48,484 nt of DNA, taken from Lachnospiraceae bacterium UBA2734. Its GTDB lineage: Bacteria > Bacillota > Clostridia > Lachnospirales > Lachnospiraceae. The notes below the pieces were generated by a model. The model had not been told where the DNA came from, ran no database searches, and saw nothing but the letters and a program-made list of their open reading frames with translations. Where the stretch lies: contig DEKA01000012.1 in the NCBI GenBank assembly GCA_002353635.1, forward strand, positions 62,823 to 111,306, given 5' to 3'. Shown here one piece after another: positions 14,633 to 23,757 of the stretch. A program made the position numbers and the translations under genes. Each line of letters begins with the position of its first letter. Position 1 is the stretch's first letter.

Positions 14633-16927
14633 ATGGGGGTAAAAATGGCAAAAACAGATAAGAAAACCAGCAGCGGGAATACTGCAGACAAAGCACTGGA
14701 TCTGCGCAGTCCCGCTTATTATTGGAACAGGGAATTGTCCTGGCTTGCGTTCGATCTTCGCTGTCTGAATGAGGCGAGAAGGAAGGAGACACCGCTGATG
14801 GAGCGGCTCAACTTCCTCTCCATCTCCGCATCCAACCTGGATGAATTCTTCATGGTCCGCGTGGCCTCCCTGCAGGATATGGCCAAGGGCGGATATACCA
14901 AGAAGGACATTGCAGGCATGACGGCCACGGAGCAGTTGGAGGCGATCCTCGCCAAGACCCATGAGTTCGTCGATCTTCAGTACTCCACACTGAACCATCA
15001 GATCCTGCCTGCCCTGAAGCAGGAGGGAATTGTTTTCCTCAGCGACTATGATGAGCTCTCCGAGGCCGAGATCCAGTATCTCGACAACTATTACGAGACA
15101 GAGGTCTATCCCGTAATCACGCCCATGGCTGTGGACTCGTCGAGACCCTTCCCGCTCATTCTGAATAAGTCCCTGAATCTTGGCGCGCTCCTTCGCCGGA
15201 AAACCGATGCGGGCCCAGGGATCCTGGGCCATACGAAAAAGGCTGTGAAGGCGCTGAAGTCGGAGAGAGAAAATCTCGAGTTCGCAACGGTTCAGGTGCC
15301 TTCTGTACTGCCCAGAGTCATTGTTCTTCCGGAGAATCTTCGCAGGGATGCAGGGAAGAATACAGAGACCGGAGAGGAGAAGCCTGCAAAGCAGACCCGC
15401 ATTGTCCTTCTCGATACGCTGATCCGCCGCCACATGGATTCGCTCTTCCGCGGCTACGACGTTATTTACACCTGCCCGTTCCGCATCATGAGAAGTGCGG
15501 ACATGGACATCGATGAGGATGAGGCTGAGGATCTTCTGAAGGAGATCGAGAAGTCGCTCAAGCAGCGCCGCCACGGCGATGCCATCCGTCTCGAGGTGGA
15601 GGCCGGAATCGATCCGAGACTTCTGCAGATTCTTGTTGAGGAGCTGCATCTGAATCCGAATGAGGTGTTCCAGGTCGACGGCCCTCTGGATCTGACTTAC
15701 CTCTCCAAGGTGAGAAAGGTGCCCGGCTACGACGATCTGCGCGAGCACAGATATGCTGATCCGCAGCCCGTGCCGGAGCTGCCGAAGGGATGCGACATTT
15801 TTGCACAGATCAGGAAGGGGGATATTTTCCTCTGCCATCCGTATGAGACCTTCCAGCCCGTTGTGGACTTTATCGCAAATGCCGCTGTAGATCCGCAGGT
15901 TCTGGCCATCAAGCAGACGCTTTACCGCGTATCCGGCAATTCGCCGATTATCGCCGCCCTTGCAAAGGCAGCCGACAACGGCAAGCAGGTCACGGTTCTT
16001 GTCGAGCTGAAGGCCCGCTTCGATGAGGAGAACAACATCGGCTGGGCGAGAAAGCTCGAGAAGGCAGGGTGCCACGTCATCTATGGCCTCGTCGGACTGA
16101 AAACACATTCGAAGATCACACTCGTTGTGCGCCGTGAGGACGACGGCATCCGCCGCTATGTGCATCTCGCAACCGGCAACTACAATGACATCACGGCAAG
16201 GCTGTATACCGATGTGGGCCTGCTCACCTGCAAGGAGCCGTTCGGTGAGGACGCCACAGCCGTCTTCAACATGCTCTCCGGCTACTCAGAGCCAAAGTAC
16301 TGGAACAAGCTGATCCTCGCACCGCTCTGGATGAAGGACAGGTTCAAGTACCTGATCGGCAGGGAGAAGACGCATGTCCTGAACGGAGAAGAGGGACACA
16401 TCAAGGCGAAGATGAATTCGCTCTGCGACCCCGACATCATCGAGGCTCTCTACGACGCAGCGAGGGCCGGCGTAAAGATCGAGCTGATCGTCCGCGGGAT
16501 CTGCTGCCTGAAGGTGGGGATTCCCGGTATTTCTGAAAATATTACCGTCCATTCCATCGTCGGCAACTATCTTGAGCACGCGAGAATCTTCTGGTTCGCC
16601 AACGGCGGAAAGCCGGAAATCTATGCCGGTTCCGCAGACTGGATGCCCAGAAACCTCGATCGAAGGGTCGAGATTGTCTTCCCGCTCGAGGATCCGAAGG
16701 TGAAGGAGAAGGCAGAGCATATTCTGGATGTGGAGCTGGACGACACCGAGCAGGCCTCAATCCTGCAGCCGGACGGCACATACGCGCGTGTGGACCGCCG
16801 CGGCAAGGAAAAGGTGAACTCCCAGCTCATCTTCAGTCAGGAGGCAGTAGCCGCTGCCAAGGCGGCCAAGCCGCCCGTCAGCGAGCAGAGAGTGTTCGTG
16901 CCGGAGACGCATCAGCCGGAGGAATAA
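14633..16927 (+). CDS. ppk1: Polyphosphate kinase 1
   Basis: PPK1 makes polyphosphate reversibly from ATP at the membrane. The 764-residue product has the N-terminal domain (YWNRELSWLAFDLRCLNEA), the conserved FLSISASNLDEFFMVRVA and the head domain. Two phospholipase-D-like C-terminal domains follow: the phospho-accepting His lies in GLKTHSKITLVVRRE, followed by HLATGNYNDITARLYTD, and the second site is SADWMPRNLDRRVEI. The start is uncertain by four codons: ATG 14633 has AAAAGGA 5 bases upstream, and ATG 14645 has GGGGG upstream. It ends the co-directional housekeeping run before the composition changes. Confidence 0.97.
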   Translation: MGVKMAKTDKKTSSGNTADKALDLRSPAYYWNRELSWLAFDLRCLNEARRKETPLMERLNFLSISASNLDEFFMVRVASLQDMAKGGYTKKDIAGMTATEQLEAILAKTHEFVDLQYSTLNHQILPALKQEGIVFLSDYDELSEAEIQYLDNYYETEVYPVITPMAVDSSRPFPLILNKSLNLGALLRRKTDAGPGILGHTKKAVKALKSERENLEFATVQVPSVLPRVIVLPENLRRDAGKNTETGEEKPAKQTRIVLLDTLIRRHMDSLFRGYDVIYTCPFRIMRSADMDIDEDEAEDLLKEIEKSLKQRRHGDAIRLEVEAGIDPRLLQILVEELHLNPNEVFQVDGPLDLTYLSKVRKVPGYDDLREHRYADPQPVPELPKGCDIFAQIRKGDIFLCHPYETFQPVVDFIANAAVDPQVLAIKQTLYRVSGNSPIIAALAKAADNGKQVTVLVELKARFDEENNIGWARKLEKAGCHVIYGLVGLKTHSKITLVVRREDDGIRRYVHLATGNYNDITARLYTDVGLLTCKEPFGEDATAVFNMLSGYSEPKYWNKLILAPLWMKDRFKYLIGREKTHVLNGEEGHIKAKMNSLCDPDIIEALYDAARAGVKIELIVRGICCLKVGIPGISENITVHSIVGNYLEHARIFWFANGGKPEIYAGSADWMPRNLDRRVEIVFPLEDPKVKEKAEHILDVELDDTEQASILQPDGTYARVDRRGKEKVNSQLIFSQEAVAAAKAAKPPVSEQRVFVPETHQPEE

Positions 16928-16972
16928 AAAAGCTGACTGAAACTGTATATACGCAGAATAAGGAGATCGTAC

Positions 16973-17824
16973 ATGCTGACAAATCTAAATGACATGCTTC
17001 ATAACGCGTATGAGGAGCATTATGCTGTTGGTTCTTTCAATGGCTATAGCTATGAGACATTCCGAGGGATTATTGAGGCGGGAAGAAAGGCAGGGAATGC
17101 ACCGATTATTGCTGCATTCGGCGCAAAATACCTGTCTAATATGACATTAAAGAACGCATATTCCATAATTGCGTCAATTGCAGAGGAATGTCCTAATCAA
17201 CAGATTTGTATTCATCTAGATCACTGCAAGGACCGCAGTGTTATTATTCAGGCAATACGGGCAGGATTTGGATCAGTAATGTTTGACGGCTCTGCACTTC
17301 CTTTCGGTGAGAATGTGGAAAGAACGAAAGAGATTTGCGATATCGCACATGCCTGCGGCGTCAGTGTTGAGGCGGAACTCGGATCTCTTCAGGCAGGTAT
17401 GAATTCTCATGAGGGAGAGGTCACAGACAGAGAAATTTACACGAATCCTGAACAGGCAAAAGAGTTTGTCGAAAAGACAGGAGTGGATGCTCTTGCTGTA
17501 TCTATAGGTACAGTGCACGGTATGTACAAGGGCGTGCCAAAGGTGCGCACGGATATTCTGTCAGAGATTAATAACGAGGTGGGCATACCTCTTGTATTAC
17601 ATGGAGGAAGCGGAACACCGGAACAAACCATACGTGCCTGTATCAAAAACGGTATTAGTAAAATCAATGTGAATACAGAGATTTCTATGGCAGCAGTAGA
17701 ATGTGCGGCTGGTAAAATTGTGGAAAGACCTCATCTGTCTGTGTTGTCTTTCACGGTCGAGAGATGTGTGGAGGAGACTGTGCTAAAGTACATCAGATTT
17801 TTTAAGGAAGGCAACAATAATTAA
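16973..17824 (+). CDS. Class II ketose-bisphosphate (fructose/tagatose-type) aldolase, probably part of acid-sugar catabolism
   Basis: The 283-residue product has the metal and substrate motifs of class II FBP/tagatose aldolases: SFNGYSYETFRGIIEA, then ICIHLDHCKD (catalytic Asp and zinc His), VEAELGSLQAG, VSIGTVHGMYKG, VLHGGSGTPE and INVNTEIS. These enzymes form the enediolate of dihydroxyacetone phosphate (DHAP) on zinc. It lies 46 bases after ppk1 behind AAGGAG, has an A/T-richer codon choice than ppk1, and is closed by a strong terminator before the acid-sugar kinase. Context suggests it acts on a four-carbon phosphorylated keto acid or on DHAP; ordinary glycolytic aldolase is the alternative. 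Confidence 0.88.
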   Translation: MLTNLNDMLHNAYEEHYAVGSFNGYSYETFRGIIEAGRKAGNAPIIAAFGAKYLSNMTLKNAYSIIASIAEECPNQQICIHLDHCKDRSVIIQAIRAGFGSVMFDGSALPFGENVERTKEICDIAHACGVSVEAELGSLQAGMNSHEGEVTDREIYTNPEQAKEFVEKTGVDALAVSIGTVHGMYKGVPKVRTDILSEINNEVGIPLVLHGGSGTPEQTIRACIKNGISKINVNTEISMAAVECAAGKIVERPHLSVLSFTVERCVEETVLKYIRFFKEGNNN

Positions 17825-17880
17825 TGATCGCATAAGGATTTTTCGATTGTAGTAACAGACATTTTAACGGTTATATTTTC

Positions 17881-17910
17881 AGCCGGCTCATGATGAGCCG
17901 GCTTTTTTTT
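17881..17910 (+). terminator. Terminator after the aldolase gene
   Basis: AGCCGGCTCA (17881-17890) and TGAGCCGGCT (17894-17903) are perfect complements around a 3-base loop, followed by seven T. This is the strongest terminator in the window and isolates the aldolase from the next promoter region. Confidence 0.92.
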
Positions 17911-17917
17911 AACACGA

Positions 17918-17952
17918 ATGTTCGAACATGTTATAAATAGGTAAACGAACAT
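17918..17952. promoter_or_regulatory. Upstream operator-like sites of the acid-sugar operon
   Basis: ATGTTCGAACAT (17918-17929) is a perfect 12-base palindrome whose half is the CGAACAT core. AAACGAACAT (17943-17952) follows 25 bases later. The same decamer recurs next to the start of the DUF1537 gene. A DeoR-family regulator encoded in the operon is the natural candidate to bind. The remainder of the 307-base gap to the next gene is very A/T-rich. Confidence 0.5.
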
Positions 17953-18049
17953 TTACGGAAAACAAAATAATGAAAAATACATAATAATTATTATTGAATA
18001 ATAAAATTATAGACAAATATGCACTAATAAATATGTAAAATATTCGGAA

Positions 18050-18119
18050 TTACAAAGCTCATACCAAATGCTATACTATAAACAAACATAAACGAACATA
18101 TTTAAATCAAAACGAACAA
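18050..18119 (+). promoter_or_regulatory. Promoter and phased AAACGAACAT repeats of the acid-sugar operon
   Basis: A -10 box TATACT (18072-18077) has a poor -35, TTACAA (18050-18055), at 16 bases. Directly after it come AAACAAACAT (18080-18089), AAACGAACAT (18090-18099) and AAACGAACAA (18110-18119). The starts are 10 and 20 bases apart, so all lie on one face of the helix. They cover the expected transcription start, which fits repression by the DeoR protein encoded three genes downstream. Confidence 0.55.
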
Positions 18120-18131
18120 GGAGAAAAGTAA

Positions 18132-19433
18132 ATGCTGCAGTGTGTTTCGATTGCAGACGATTTGACAGGGGCAAATGCTACCGGTGTTCTTTTTCGGAAG
18201 ATGGACTATAGAACCTACACGGTAATGAATTCCGCAAGGCTGGATCCAAAAATCCTAAATGGATGCGAGTGTCTGATGTACCCGACGGACAGCCGCAACA
18301 TTCCTGCAGAAATTGCCTACAACAGAGTAGCTAATGTCACAAACCTGGTTAAAAATCCGGATATAAAAATTTATTCCAAAAGGATAGACAGTACTCTCCG
18401 AGGCAACGTTGGTGCAGAGACAGAGGCTATGCTCAACAGCCTTGGCGATGACTATATTGCGGTAGCCGCCTCTGCATTCCCTGAATCTGGCAGAATCATT
18501 ATTGGCGGTTATATGTTGGTGAACGGGATACCGCTTCATCGAACGGAGGCTGCTATAGATCCTAAAGCGCCGGTTGACACATCAGATGTTGCAGCTGTTT
18601 TCCGAAAGCAGTGCCATTATCCTGTAGCCTCTATCTATATGGATGATCTCATGGAAGGAACAGAGGCTGTAAGTCACCATATGCTCGAACTGAAGCAGCA
18701 GGGAGCCCGCATCATTGTTTGTGACTGTGTAACACAAGAAGACTTGGATCTTATCGCAGATGCATTAATTCAGAGTGGAATAAAATTTGTATCTGTTGAT
18801 CCGGGTCCATTTACAGCAACGCTTGCGAGAAAACTTGTTTCTGTTCCCGAAATAACAACCGGAAAGAAAATCCTGACGGTAGTTGGTTCTGTCAATGCTG
18901 TTGCAAGGCGCCAGATTGAACAATTCTGGCTGGCGCAGAATCCTTTTAAGATTGAGGTTAAGACATCTGAGTTTTTGGAGAATGAGGAAAGAAGACAACA
19001 GGAAATTGATCGTGTGGTGAGAGAGGTTGAGGAGCATCCGAATAATGAATTAATCTCAATCTACGGTGATGGCATTCTTCCGGTCAATCGCTTGAATTTG
19101 CAGGATTACGCAGACAAGATGAACATTAAAGTTGATGATGTAAGTGAGTTCATCAACAATTCCTTCGCCGAAATCACAGAATCCTGCTGCAGACAGGATC
19201 CATCGATTCAAGGTTTGTACACTAGCGGCGGCGATATTACAGCAGCAGTTTGCAGAAAATGCCAGACGGCTGGATTGGAACTCCTAGGGGAGGTTCTGCC
19301 TCTTGCCGCATACGGCAAAATTCTGAAAGGTGAATTCGATGGCCTTCAGATCATCACCAAGGGCGGAATGGTAGGTAATGATGATGCAATGAACAGATGC
19401 ATCAATTATTTAAAAGATAAACTTCAAATGTAA
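18132..19433 (+). CDS. DUF1537 four-carbon acid-sugar kinase (DtnK-like)
   Basis: The 433-residue product has the N-terminal DUF1537 motif SIADDLTGANATG and the substrate motif SKRIDSTLRGNVGAE. The C-terminal nucleotide-binding part has GLYTSGGDITAAVCR, EVLPLAAYGKI and the KGGMVG loop. The family phosphorylates four-carbon sugar acids such as D-threonate, D-erythronate or 3-oxo-tetronate. The gene directly precedes a PdxA2-like gene (26 bases), the pairing known for D-threonate degradation (kinase DtnK, then PdxA2), so D-threonate or D-erythronate 4-kinase is the best guess. AAGGAG precedes the ATG at 9 bases. Confidence 0.88.
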   Translation: MLQCVSIADDLTGANATGVLFRKMDYRTYTVMNSARLDPKILNGCECLMYPTDSRNIPAEIAYNRVANVTNLVKNPDIKIYSKRIDSTLRGNVGAETEAMLNSLGDDYIAVAASAFPESGRIIIGGYMLVNGIPLHRTEAAIDPKAPVDTSDVAAVFRKQCHYPVASIYMDDLMEGTEAVSHHMLELKQQGARIIVCDCVTQEDLDLIADALIQSGIKFVSVDPGPFTATLARKLVSVPEITTGKKILTVVGSVNAVARRQIEQFWLAQNPFKIEVKTSEFLENEERRQQEIDRVVREVEEHPNNELISIYGDGILPVNRLNLQDYADKMNIKVDDVSEFINNSFAEITESCCRQDPSIQGLYTSGGDITAAVCRKCQTAGLELLGEVLPLAAYGKILKGEFDGLQIITKGGMVGNDDAMNRCINYLKDKLQM

Positions 19434-19459
19434 GCAGTTAAAAAAGAGAGAGGTACAGT

Positions 19460-20461
19460 ATGGAAAGATACAGAATAGCAGTTCCTTTGGGAGATGTAGC
19501 TGGAATAGGACCGGAAATTGTTGTGAAGGCACTGGTTGATCCGATTGTTGAGGAGTGTGCAGAGGTTATCGTTGTCGGCGACAAGAAAATTGTAGAGCAG
19601 GCAATCGGGATCACAAAGGTCCCGCTCAGCGTCAAGACAATTAACGATCCGGATGAGGGGGATTACAGCAAAGGCATACTGAATCTTATCGACCTTAACA
19701 ATATCGATATGAGTAAATTTGCTTTCGGCAAGGTCAATGCCATGTGCGGCCAGGCAGCATACGAATTTATTGCCAAATCCATTGAACTTGCTATGGACGG
19801 GAAGGTTGAGGCAGTTGCAACTACGCCGATCAACAAGGAATCCCTGCATGCTGCAAAGGTTCCGTATATCGGGCATACAGAGATCTTTGGTGCTTTAACT
19901 CATACGGAAGATCCGCTCACATTGTTTGAGACAAACGGACTCAGAGTATTCTTCCTGACAAGACACGTATCAATGCGCAAGATGCTTGATCTGATCAAGA
20001 AAGACCGCATTATCGATTACGTGAAGCGTTGCACAGAGGTGCTCCGCAAATTAGGTGTTTCTGAAGGAACAATGGCTGTTGCCGGACTGAATCCACATTG
20101 CGGAGAACATGGGCTGTTCGGCTCGGAGGAAATGACAGATATTGCACCGGCTGTCAAGGAACTTCAGGAGATGGGTTACAACGTAGTTGGACCGATTGGC
20201 GCGGATTCTGTTTTCCATCAGGCGGCTATGGGAAGGTACAACAGTGTTCTTTCTCTGTACCATGATCAGGGACACATCGCAACAAAGACACTGGATTTTG
20301 ACAGGACAATTTCTATTACAGGCGGCATGCCGATTTTGAGAACGTCCGTTGATCATGGCACAGCATTTGATATTGCAGGCAAGGGCATTGCCGGTTCTGT
20401 CAGTATGGTAGAGGCAATCCGCCTCGCCGCAAAATATGCGCCGAATTTCAAGAGAAGATAA
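19460..20461 (+). CDS. pdxA2: PdxA2-like 4-phospho-D-threonate/erythronate dehydrogenase
   Basis: The 333-residue product is a PdxA-family NAD-dependent oxidative decarboxylase: VPLGDVAGIGPEIVVKAL at the N-terminus, TTPINKESLHAA, YIGHTEIFGAL, FFLTRHVSMRK, GLNPHCGEHGLFGSEE and SLYHDQGHIATKT. The metal-binding His residues sit in GHTE, in the GADSVFHQ segment and in YHDQGH. Classical PdxA serves vitamin B6 synthesis, but position next to a DUF1537 kinase marks the PdxA2 branch, which turns D-threonate 4-phosphate or its erythronate epimer into DHAP plus CO2. AGAGAGGTACAGT precedes the ATG. The cofactor and exact epimer cannot be read. Confidence 0.88.
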   Translation: MERYRIAVPLGDVAGIGPEIVVKALVDPIVEECAEVIVVGDKKIVEQAIGITKVPLSVKTINDPDEGDYSKGILNLIDLNNIDMSKFAFGKVNAMCGQAAYEFIAKSIELAMDGKVEAVATTPINKESLHAAKVPYIGHTEIFGALTHTEDPLTLFETNGLRVFFLTRHVSMRKMLDLIKKDRIIDYVKRCTEVLRKLGVSEGTMAVAGLNPHCGEHGLFGSEEMTDIAPAVKELQEMGYNVVGPIGADSVFHQAAMGRYNSVLSLYHDQGHIATKTLDFDRTISITGGMPILRTSVDHGTAFDIAGKGIAGSVSMVEAIRLAAKYAPNFKRR

Positions 20462-20528
20462 TGCTACATGGCAGCATAGAAATGTTCTTCTAAGGAAATG
20501 AATACCAAACGCTGCAGTAGGAGTTCAT

Positions 20529-21278
20529 ATGCTGGCACCTGAAAGAAGACAATTCATATTAAAAGAGTTGGAATCCCACAGAACTGTTCAAGTCGCGGAT
20601 TTGTCTCGTGCCATGGATGTCACTGAGATGACAGTTCGAAGAGACTTGTCGGCACTGGAACAGGAGGGCAAGTTGGAGCGGTTCCATGGCGGTGCCTCGC
20701 TGATGGACCAGAATGCATTAACTGCCAAAAATGAAAAGATACCAGAGAAGGAAAAAATCGCAGACAGAGCAGTTCAACTGATCCGGCCTTCCGATACCTG
20801 CGTTTATTTGGATGCAGGATCAACGACAATTCAAATTGCAAAGCGCATTTTGGAGAGGAAAAACCTGACTGTGATCACAAATGATCTCCATATAGGTTCA
20901 GTGCTCTGCAGCAGCTCATGTGAAAAGATCATCATGATTGGAGGCACCCTCGAAAAAAGGACAATGAGCTGCCTTGGCTTTTATGCCTTGGATGTTCTGC
21001 ATAATCTTCGAATTGATGTTGCTTTTATTGGCACAGATCATATCACACCTGATTTTAAGGCAACAACAACATCCGTAGAAAAGGCTTATCTGAAAAAGAC
21101 GATCAGAGAGCAGAGCGAACGCAGTTATCTGGCAGCTGATCATTCAAAGTTCAATAAAACTGCCCTTTATCATGTAGACCTTCTTAAGGATTATACAGGG
21201 GTTATAACGGACCGAAGATTTAATGATGCAGAGAGAGCTCTTATAAAGGAGAAAAAAATCACAATTATTCCGGCGTGA
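20529..21278 (+). CDS. DeoR/GlpR family transcriptional regulator
   Basis: The 249-residue product has the N-terminal DeoR helix-turn-helix (PERRQFILKELESHRTVQVA, then VTEMTVRRDLSALEQEGKLERFHGGA). The C-terminal sugar-phosphate sensor domain has YLDAGSTTIQIAKRI, VITNDLHIG, GGTLEKRTMSCLG and ADHSKF. DeoR proteins are usually repressors released by a phosphorylated sugar. Lying inside the operon, it most likely controls the cluster through the AAACGAACAT repeats upstream of the first kinase. The effector may be a four-carbon acid phosphate. GTAGGAGTTCAT precedes the ATG. Confidence 0.93.
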   Translation: MLAPERRQFILKELESHRTVQVADLSRAMDVTEMTVRRDLSALEQEGKLERFHGGASLMDQNALTAKNEKIPEKEKIADRAVQLIRPSDTCVYLDAGSTTIQIAKRILERKNLTVITNDLHIGSVLCSSSCEKIIMIGGTLEKRTMSCLGFYALDVLHNLRIDVAFIGTDHITPDFKATTTSVEKAYLKKTIREQSERSYLAADHSKFNKTALYHVDLLKDYTGVITDRRFNDAERALIKEKKITIIPA

Positions 21279-21317
21279 CAGAGAATGTCTGCCGGCAGCA
21301 CAGAAAGGAGAAGGGTT

Positions 21318-22208
21318 ATGAAAGTTGGCTTTATTGGACTTGGCATCATGGGAAAACCGATGACCAAAAACCTGTTAAAAGCAGGGGTTGAAGTCATTGC
21401 AACTGACCTGAACAAGGATGCAGTTGATGAGGTTGTGGCTGCAGGCGCCAAGAGAGGAACATATGCCGAAATAGGTGCAGAATGCCCAATTATTATCACC
21501 ATGGTACCTAATGGCGCAATTGTCCAGTCGATTCTTTTTGATAAGGATGGCGTTGCTTCAACAATCAAAAAAGGCTCTCTTGTATGTGATATGAGCTCAG
21601 TAACACCAGTTGAGTCGCAGACCTGCTATAAGAAACTGAAAGAGCTGGGTGTTGGTTTCGTTGACGCACCAGTTTCCGGAGGCGAGACAGGAGCTATCTC
21701 AGGAAAGCTCGCCATTATGTGTGGCGGTGACGAGAAGGATTTCGAGGCGATGCAGCCAATCTTCAAAATTCTTGGAGCATCGGCAATTTTAATCGGACCT
21801 TCCGGATCCGGATCTACTGCAAAACTTGCCAACCAGATGATTGTGAACAACACAATTGCTGTGGTTTCGGAGGCATTTGTATTCGCTACAAAGGCGGGCG
21901 CTGATCCAAGAAAGGTTTACGAGGCCATCCGCGGAGGACTGGCAGGTTCAGCAGTTCTGGATGCTAAGATTCCTATGATTCTTGAGAGAAATTTCAAGCC
22001 GGGCGGACCGCTCCGCATCAATCATAAGGATATCAAAAACTGTGTTGCGACAGCGCATGCTATTGATGTTCCAATTCCGTATACAGCACAGTTGTATGAA
22101 ATCCTCCAGTCCCTTAAGGTGCATGGCCACATGGGAGATGATCACGGCGGAATCGTTCAGTATTTTGAACAGTTGGCTGATGTCATCGTCGAAGAGCCGA
22201 AGAAGTGA
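21318..22208 (+). CDS. LtnD/GarR-like beta-hydroxyacid dehydrogenase
   Basis: The 296-residue product is a 3-hydroxyisobutyrate / 2-hydroxy-3-oxopropionate reductase family enzyme. It has the Rossmann loop VGFIGLGIMGKPMTKNLL, the substrate-binding DAPVSGGETGAISGKL and the catalytic Lys in STAKLANQMIVNN. The E. coli ygb and related ltn/otn loci carry such an enzyme as L-threonate dehydrogenase, and the neighbouring DUF1537 gene supports that. Tartronate semialdehyde reductase is the alternative. ATG 21318 has GGAG upstream; the longer frame from 21285 is rejected. It is 40 bases after the DeoR stop. Confidence 0.88.
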   Translation: MKVGFIGLGIMGKPMTKNLLKAGVEVIATDLNKDAVDEVVAAGAKRGTYAEIGAECPIIITMVPNGAIVQSILFDKDGVASTIKKGSLVCDMSSVTPVESQTCYKKLKELGVGFVDAPVSGGETGAISGKLAIMCGGDEKDFEAMQPIFKILGASAILIGPSGSGSTAKLANQMIVNNTIAVVSEAFVFATKAGADPRKVYEAIRGGLAGSAVLDAKIPMILERNFKPGGPLRINHKDIKNCVATAHAIDVPIPYTAQLYEILQSLKVHGHMGDDHGGIVQYFEQLADVIVEEPKK

Positions 22209-22238
22209 TTCTGTGAGAGAGTACGAAAGGAAACAGCA

Positions 22239-23663
22239 ATGCACTTAAAGACGGATGTTTTCAATCAGTATAAGAAGATTGATTCTGCTAAGGTCGATGC
22301 CATTCTGAATGAGGAGATAGCCAACAACAATAAAAAGATTGTTGTTTTGGATGACGATCCGACAGGTGTTCAGACTGTTCACGACATTTCGGTTTATACA
22401 GGTTGGGATGTCGACAGTATTCGTCAAGGCTTTGCAGAGAAGAACAATCTTTTTTACATTCTGACGAATTCAAGAGGATTTACGGACGAAGAGACGACCC
22501 GCGCACATAAAGAAATTGCAGCGAATGTGGACGCAGTCGCAAAGAAGACAGGGAAAGAATATATTTTCATCAGCCGCAGTGACAGTACACTGCGGGGACA
22601 TTATCCGTTGGAGACTGAACTTCTGCGGGATGCGTATGAAAAAAATACCGGAAAGCAAATCGATGGTGAAATTCTTTGTCCTTTCTTTAAAGAAGGCGGA
22701 CGCTTTACTATAGGCAACGTCCATTATGTCAAGGAAGGCGACGACCTCATTCCTGCAAATGAAACGGAATTTGCCAAGGACAAAACATTCGGATATAAGG
22801 CAGCGACAATGCCTGAATATGTCGAGGAGAAGACGCAGGGGCGTTTCAAAGCAAAAGATGTCACCTGCATCAGTCTTGAAGATATCCACGACATGAATTT
22901 TGACAAGATAGAAGCACAGTTAATGTCGGTGAAGGACTTCAACAAGATTATTGTCAATTCGATTGACTATGCTGATATCAAAGTTTTCTGTGTCGCTCTA
23001 TTCCGTGCAATGGCCAAGGGAAAAGTTTTCATGTTCCGCACAGCGGCTTCGATTGTAAAAGTAATGGGCGGTGTTACCGATCAGCCTTTGCTGACAAGAG
23101 CGCAGATGGTGGTTCATCCGACATCAAATGGCGGCGTGGTCATTGTGGGATCACATACGAATAAAACCACTAAGCAACTCGAATCTTTGAAGTCATTGGA
23201 TGGAATTGACTTCATTGAACTCGACGCAACTCTGGTTCGTGATGATGCTGCCTTTTCGAAGGAAGTCGACCGCTGCCTTGCTGAAGAAGAGAAGAGCATC
23301 CGCGCGGGAAGAACTGTGTGCTGCTATACAACAAGAAAATTAATAACAGCTGATACAGGCGATAAAGAGGACGAACTTCGCCTTTCAGTCAAAATTTCTG
23401 AAGCCGTACAGTCTCTCGTAGGCCGCCTGACGGTAACACCTGCATTTGTTATCGCTAAAGGAGGCATTACATCAAGCGATATTGGAACGAAGGCATTGGC
23501 CGTGAAAAAAGCTAATGTATTGGGGCAGATCGAACCTGGAATTCCAGTCTGGCAGACGGGACCGGAGAGCCGTTTCCCTGATACACCTTACGTTATTTTC
23601 CCAGGCAATGTAGGGGATACAGATACGCTCAAACAAGCTGCAGAAAAATTAATGAAAGCATAA
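22239..23663 (+). CDS. DUF1537 four-carbon acid-sugar kinase, second paralogue (OtnK-like)
   Basis: The 474-residue product shows the other DUF1537 subtype: VVLDDDPTGVQTVHDISVYT, FISRSDSTLRGHYPLETELL, LCPFFKEGGRFTIGNVHY, and near the end AKGGITSSDIGTKAL, GIPVWQ and FPGNVGD. It follows the LtnD-like dehydrogenase, the order used for oxidised substrates (dehydrogenase, then kinase), so it probably phosphorylates an oxo-tetronate at C4. It is clearly not a recent copy of the first kinase: the motif around the DD pair differs (IADDLTGA versus LDDDPTGV) and it is 41 residues longer. GTACGAAAGGA precedes the ATG. Confidence 0.88.
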   Translation: MHLKTDVFNQYKKIDSAKVDAILNEEIANNNKKIVVLDDDPTGVQTVHDISVYTGWDVDSIRQGFAEKNNLFYILTNSRGFTDEETTRAHKEIAANVDAVAKKTGKEYIFISRSDSTLRGHYPLETELLRDAYEKNTGKQIDGEILCPFFKEGGRFTIGNVHYVKEGDDLIPANETEFAKDKTFGYKAATMPEYVEEKTQGRFKAKDVTCISLEDIHDMNFDKIEAQLMSVKDFNKIIVNSIDYADIKVFCVALFRAMAKGKVFMFRTAASIVKVMGGVTDQPLLTRAQMVVHPTSNGGVVIVGSHTNKTTKQLESLKSLDGIDFIELDATLVRDDAAFSKEVDRCLAEEEKSIRAGRTVCCYTTRKLITADTGDKEDELRLSVKISEAVQSLVGRLTVTPAFVIAKGGITSSDIGTKALAVKKANVLGQIEPGIPVWQTGPESRFPDTPYVIFPGNVGDTDTLKQAAEKLMKA

Positions 23664-23757
23664 ATTGCATATACCTCTTATAAGCATCTGTCAGGATTAA
23701 AGGGTAATGTATTGCAACGTGGGTTAACAGAATGAGAGCTTTCAAAGGGAGGTTCTT

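Noticed and set aside
13374..14792. 472-residue minus-strand frame
   Set aside because: It is antisense to the Ppx/GppA-HD gene and spans the junction into ppk1; nothing supports translation.
14552..16165. 537-residue minus-strand frame
   Set aside because: It is antisense to ppk1, whose motifs are complete. The frame shows no domain and no start signal.
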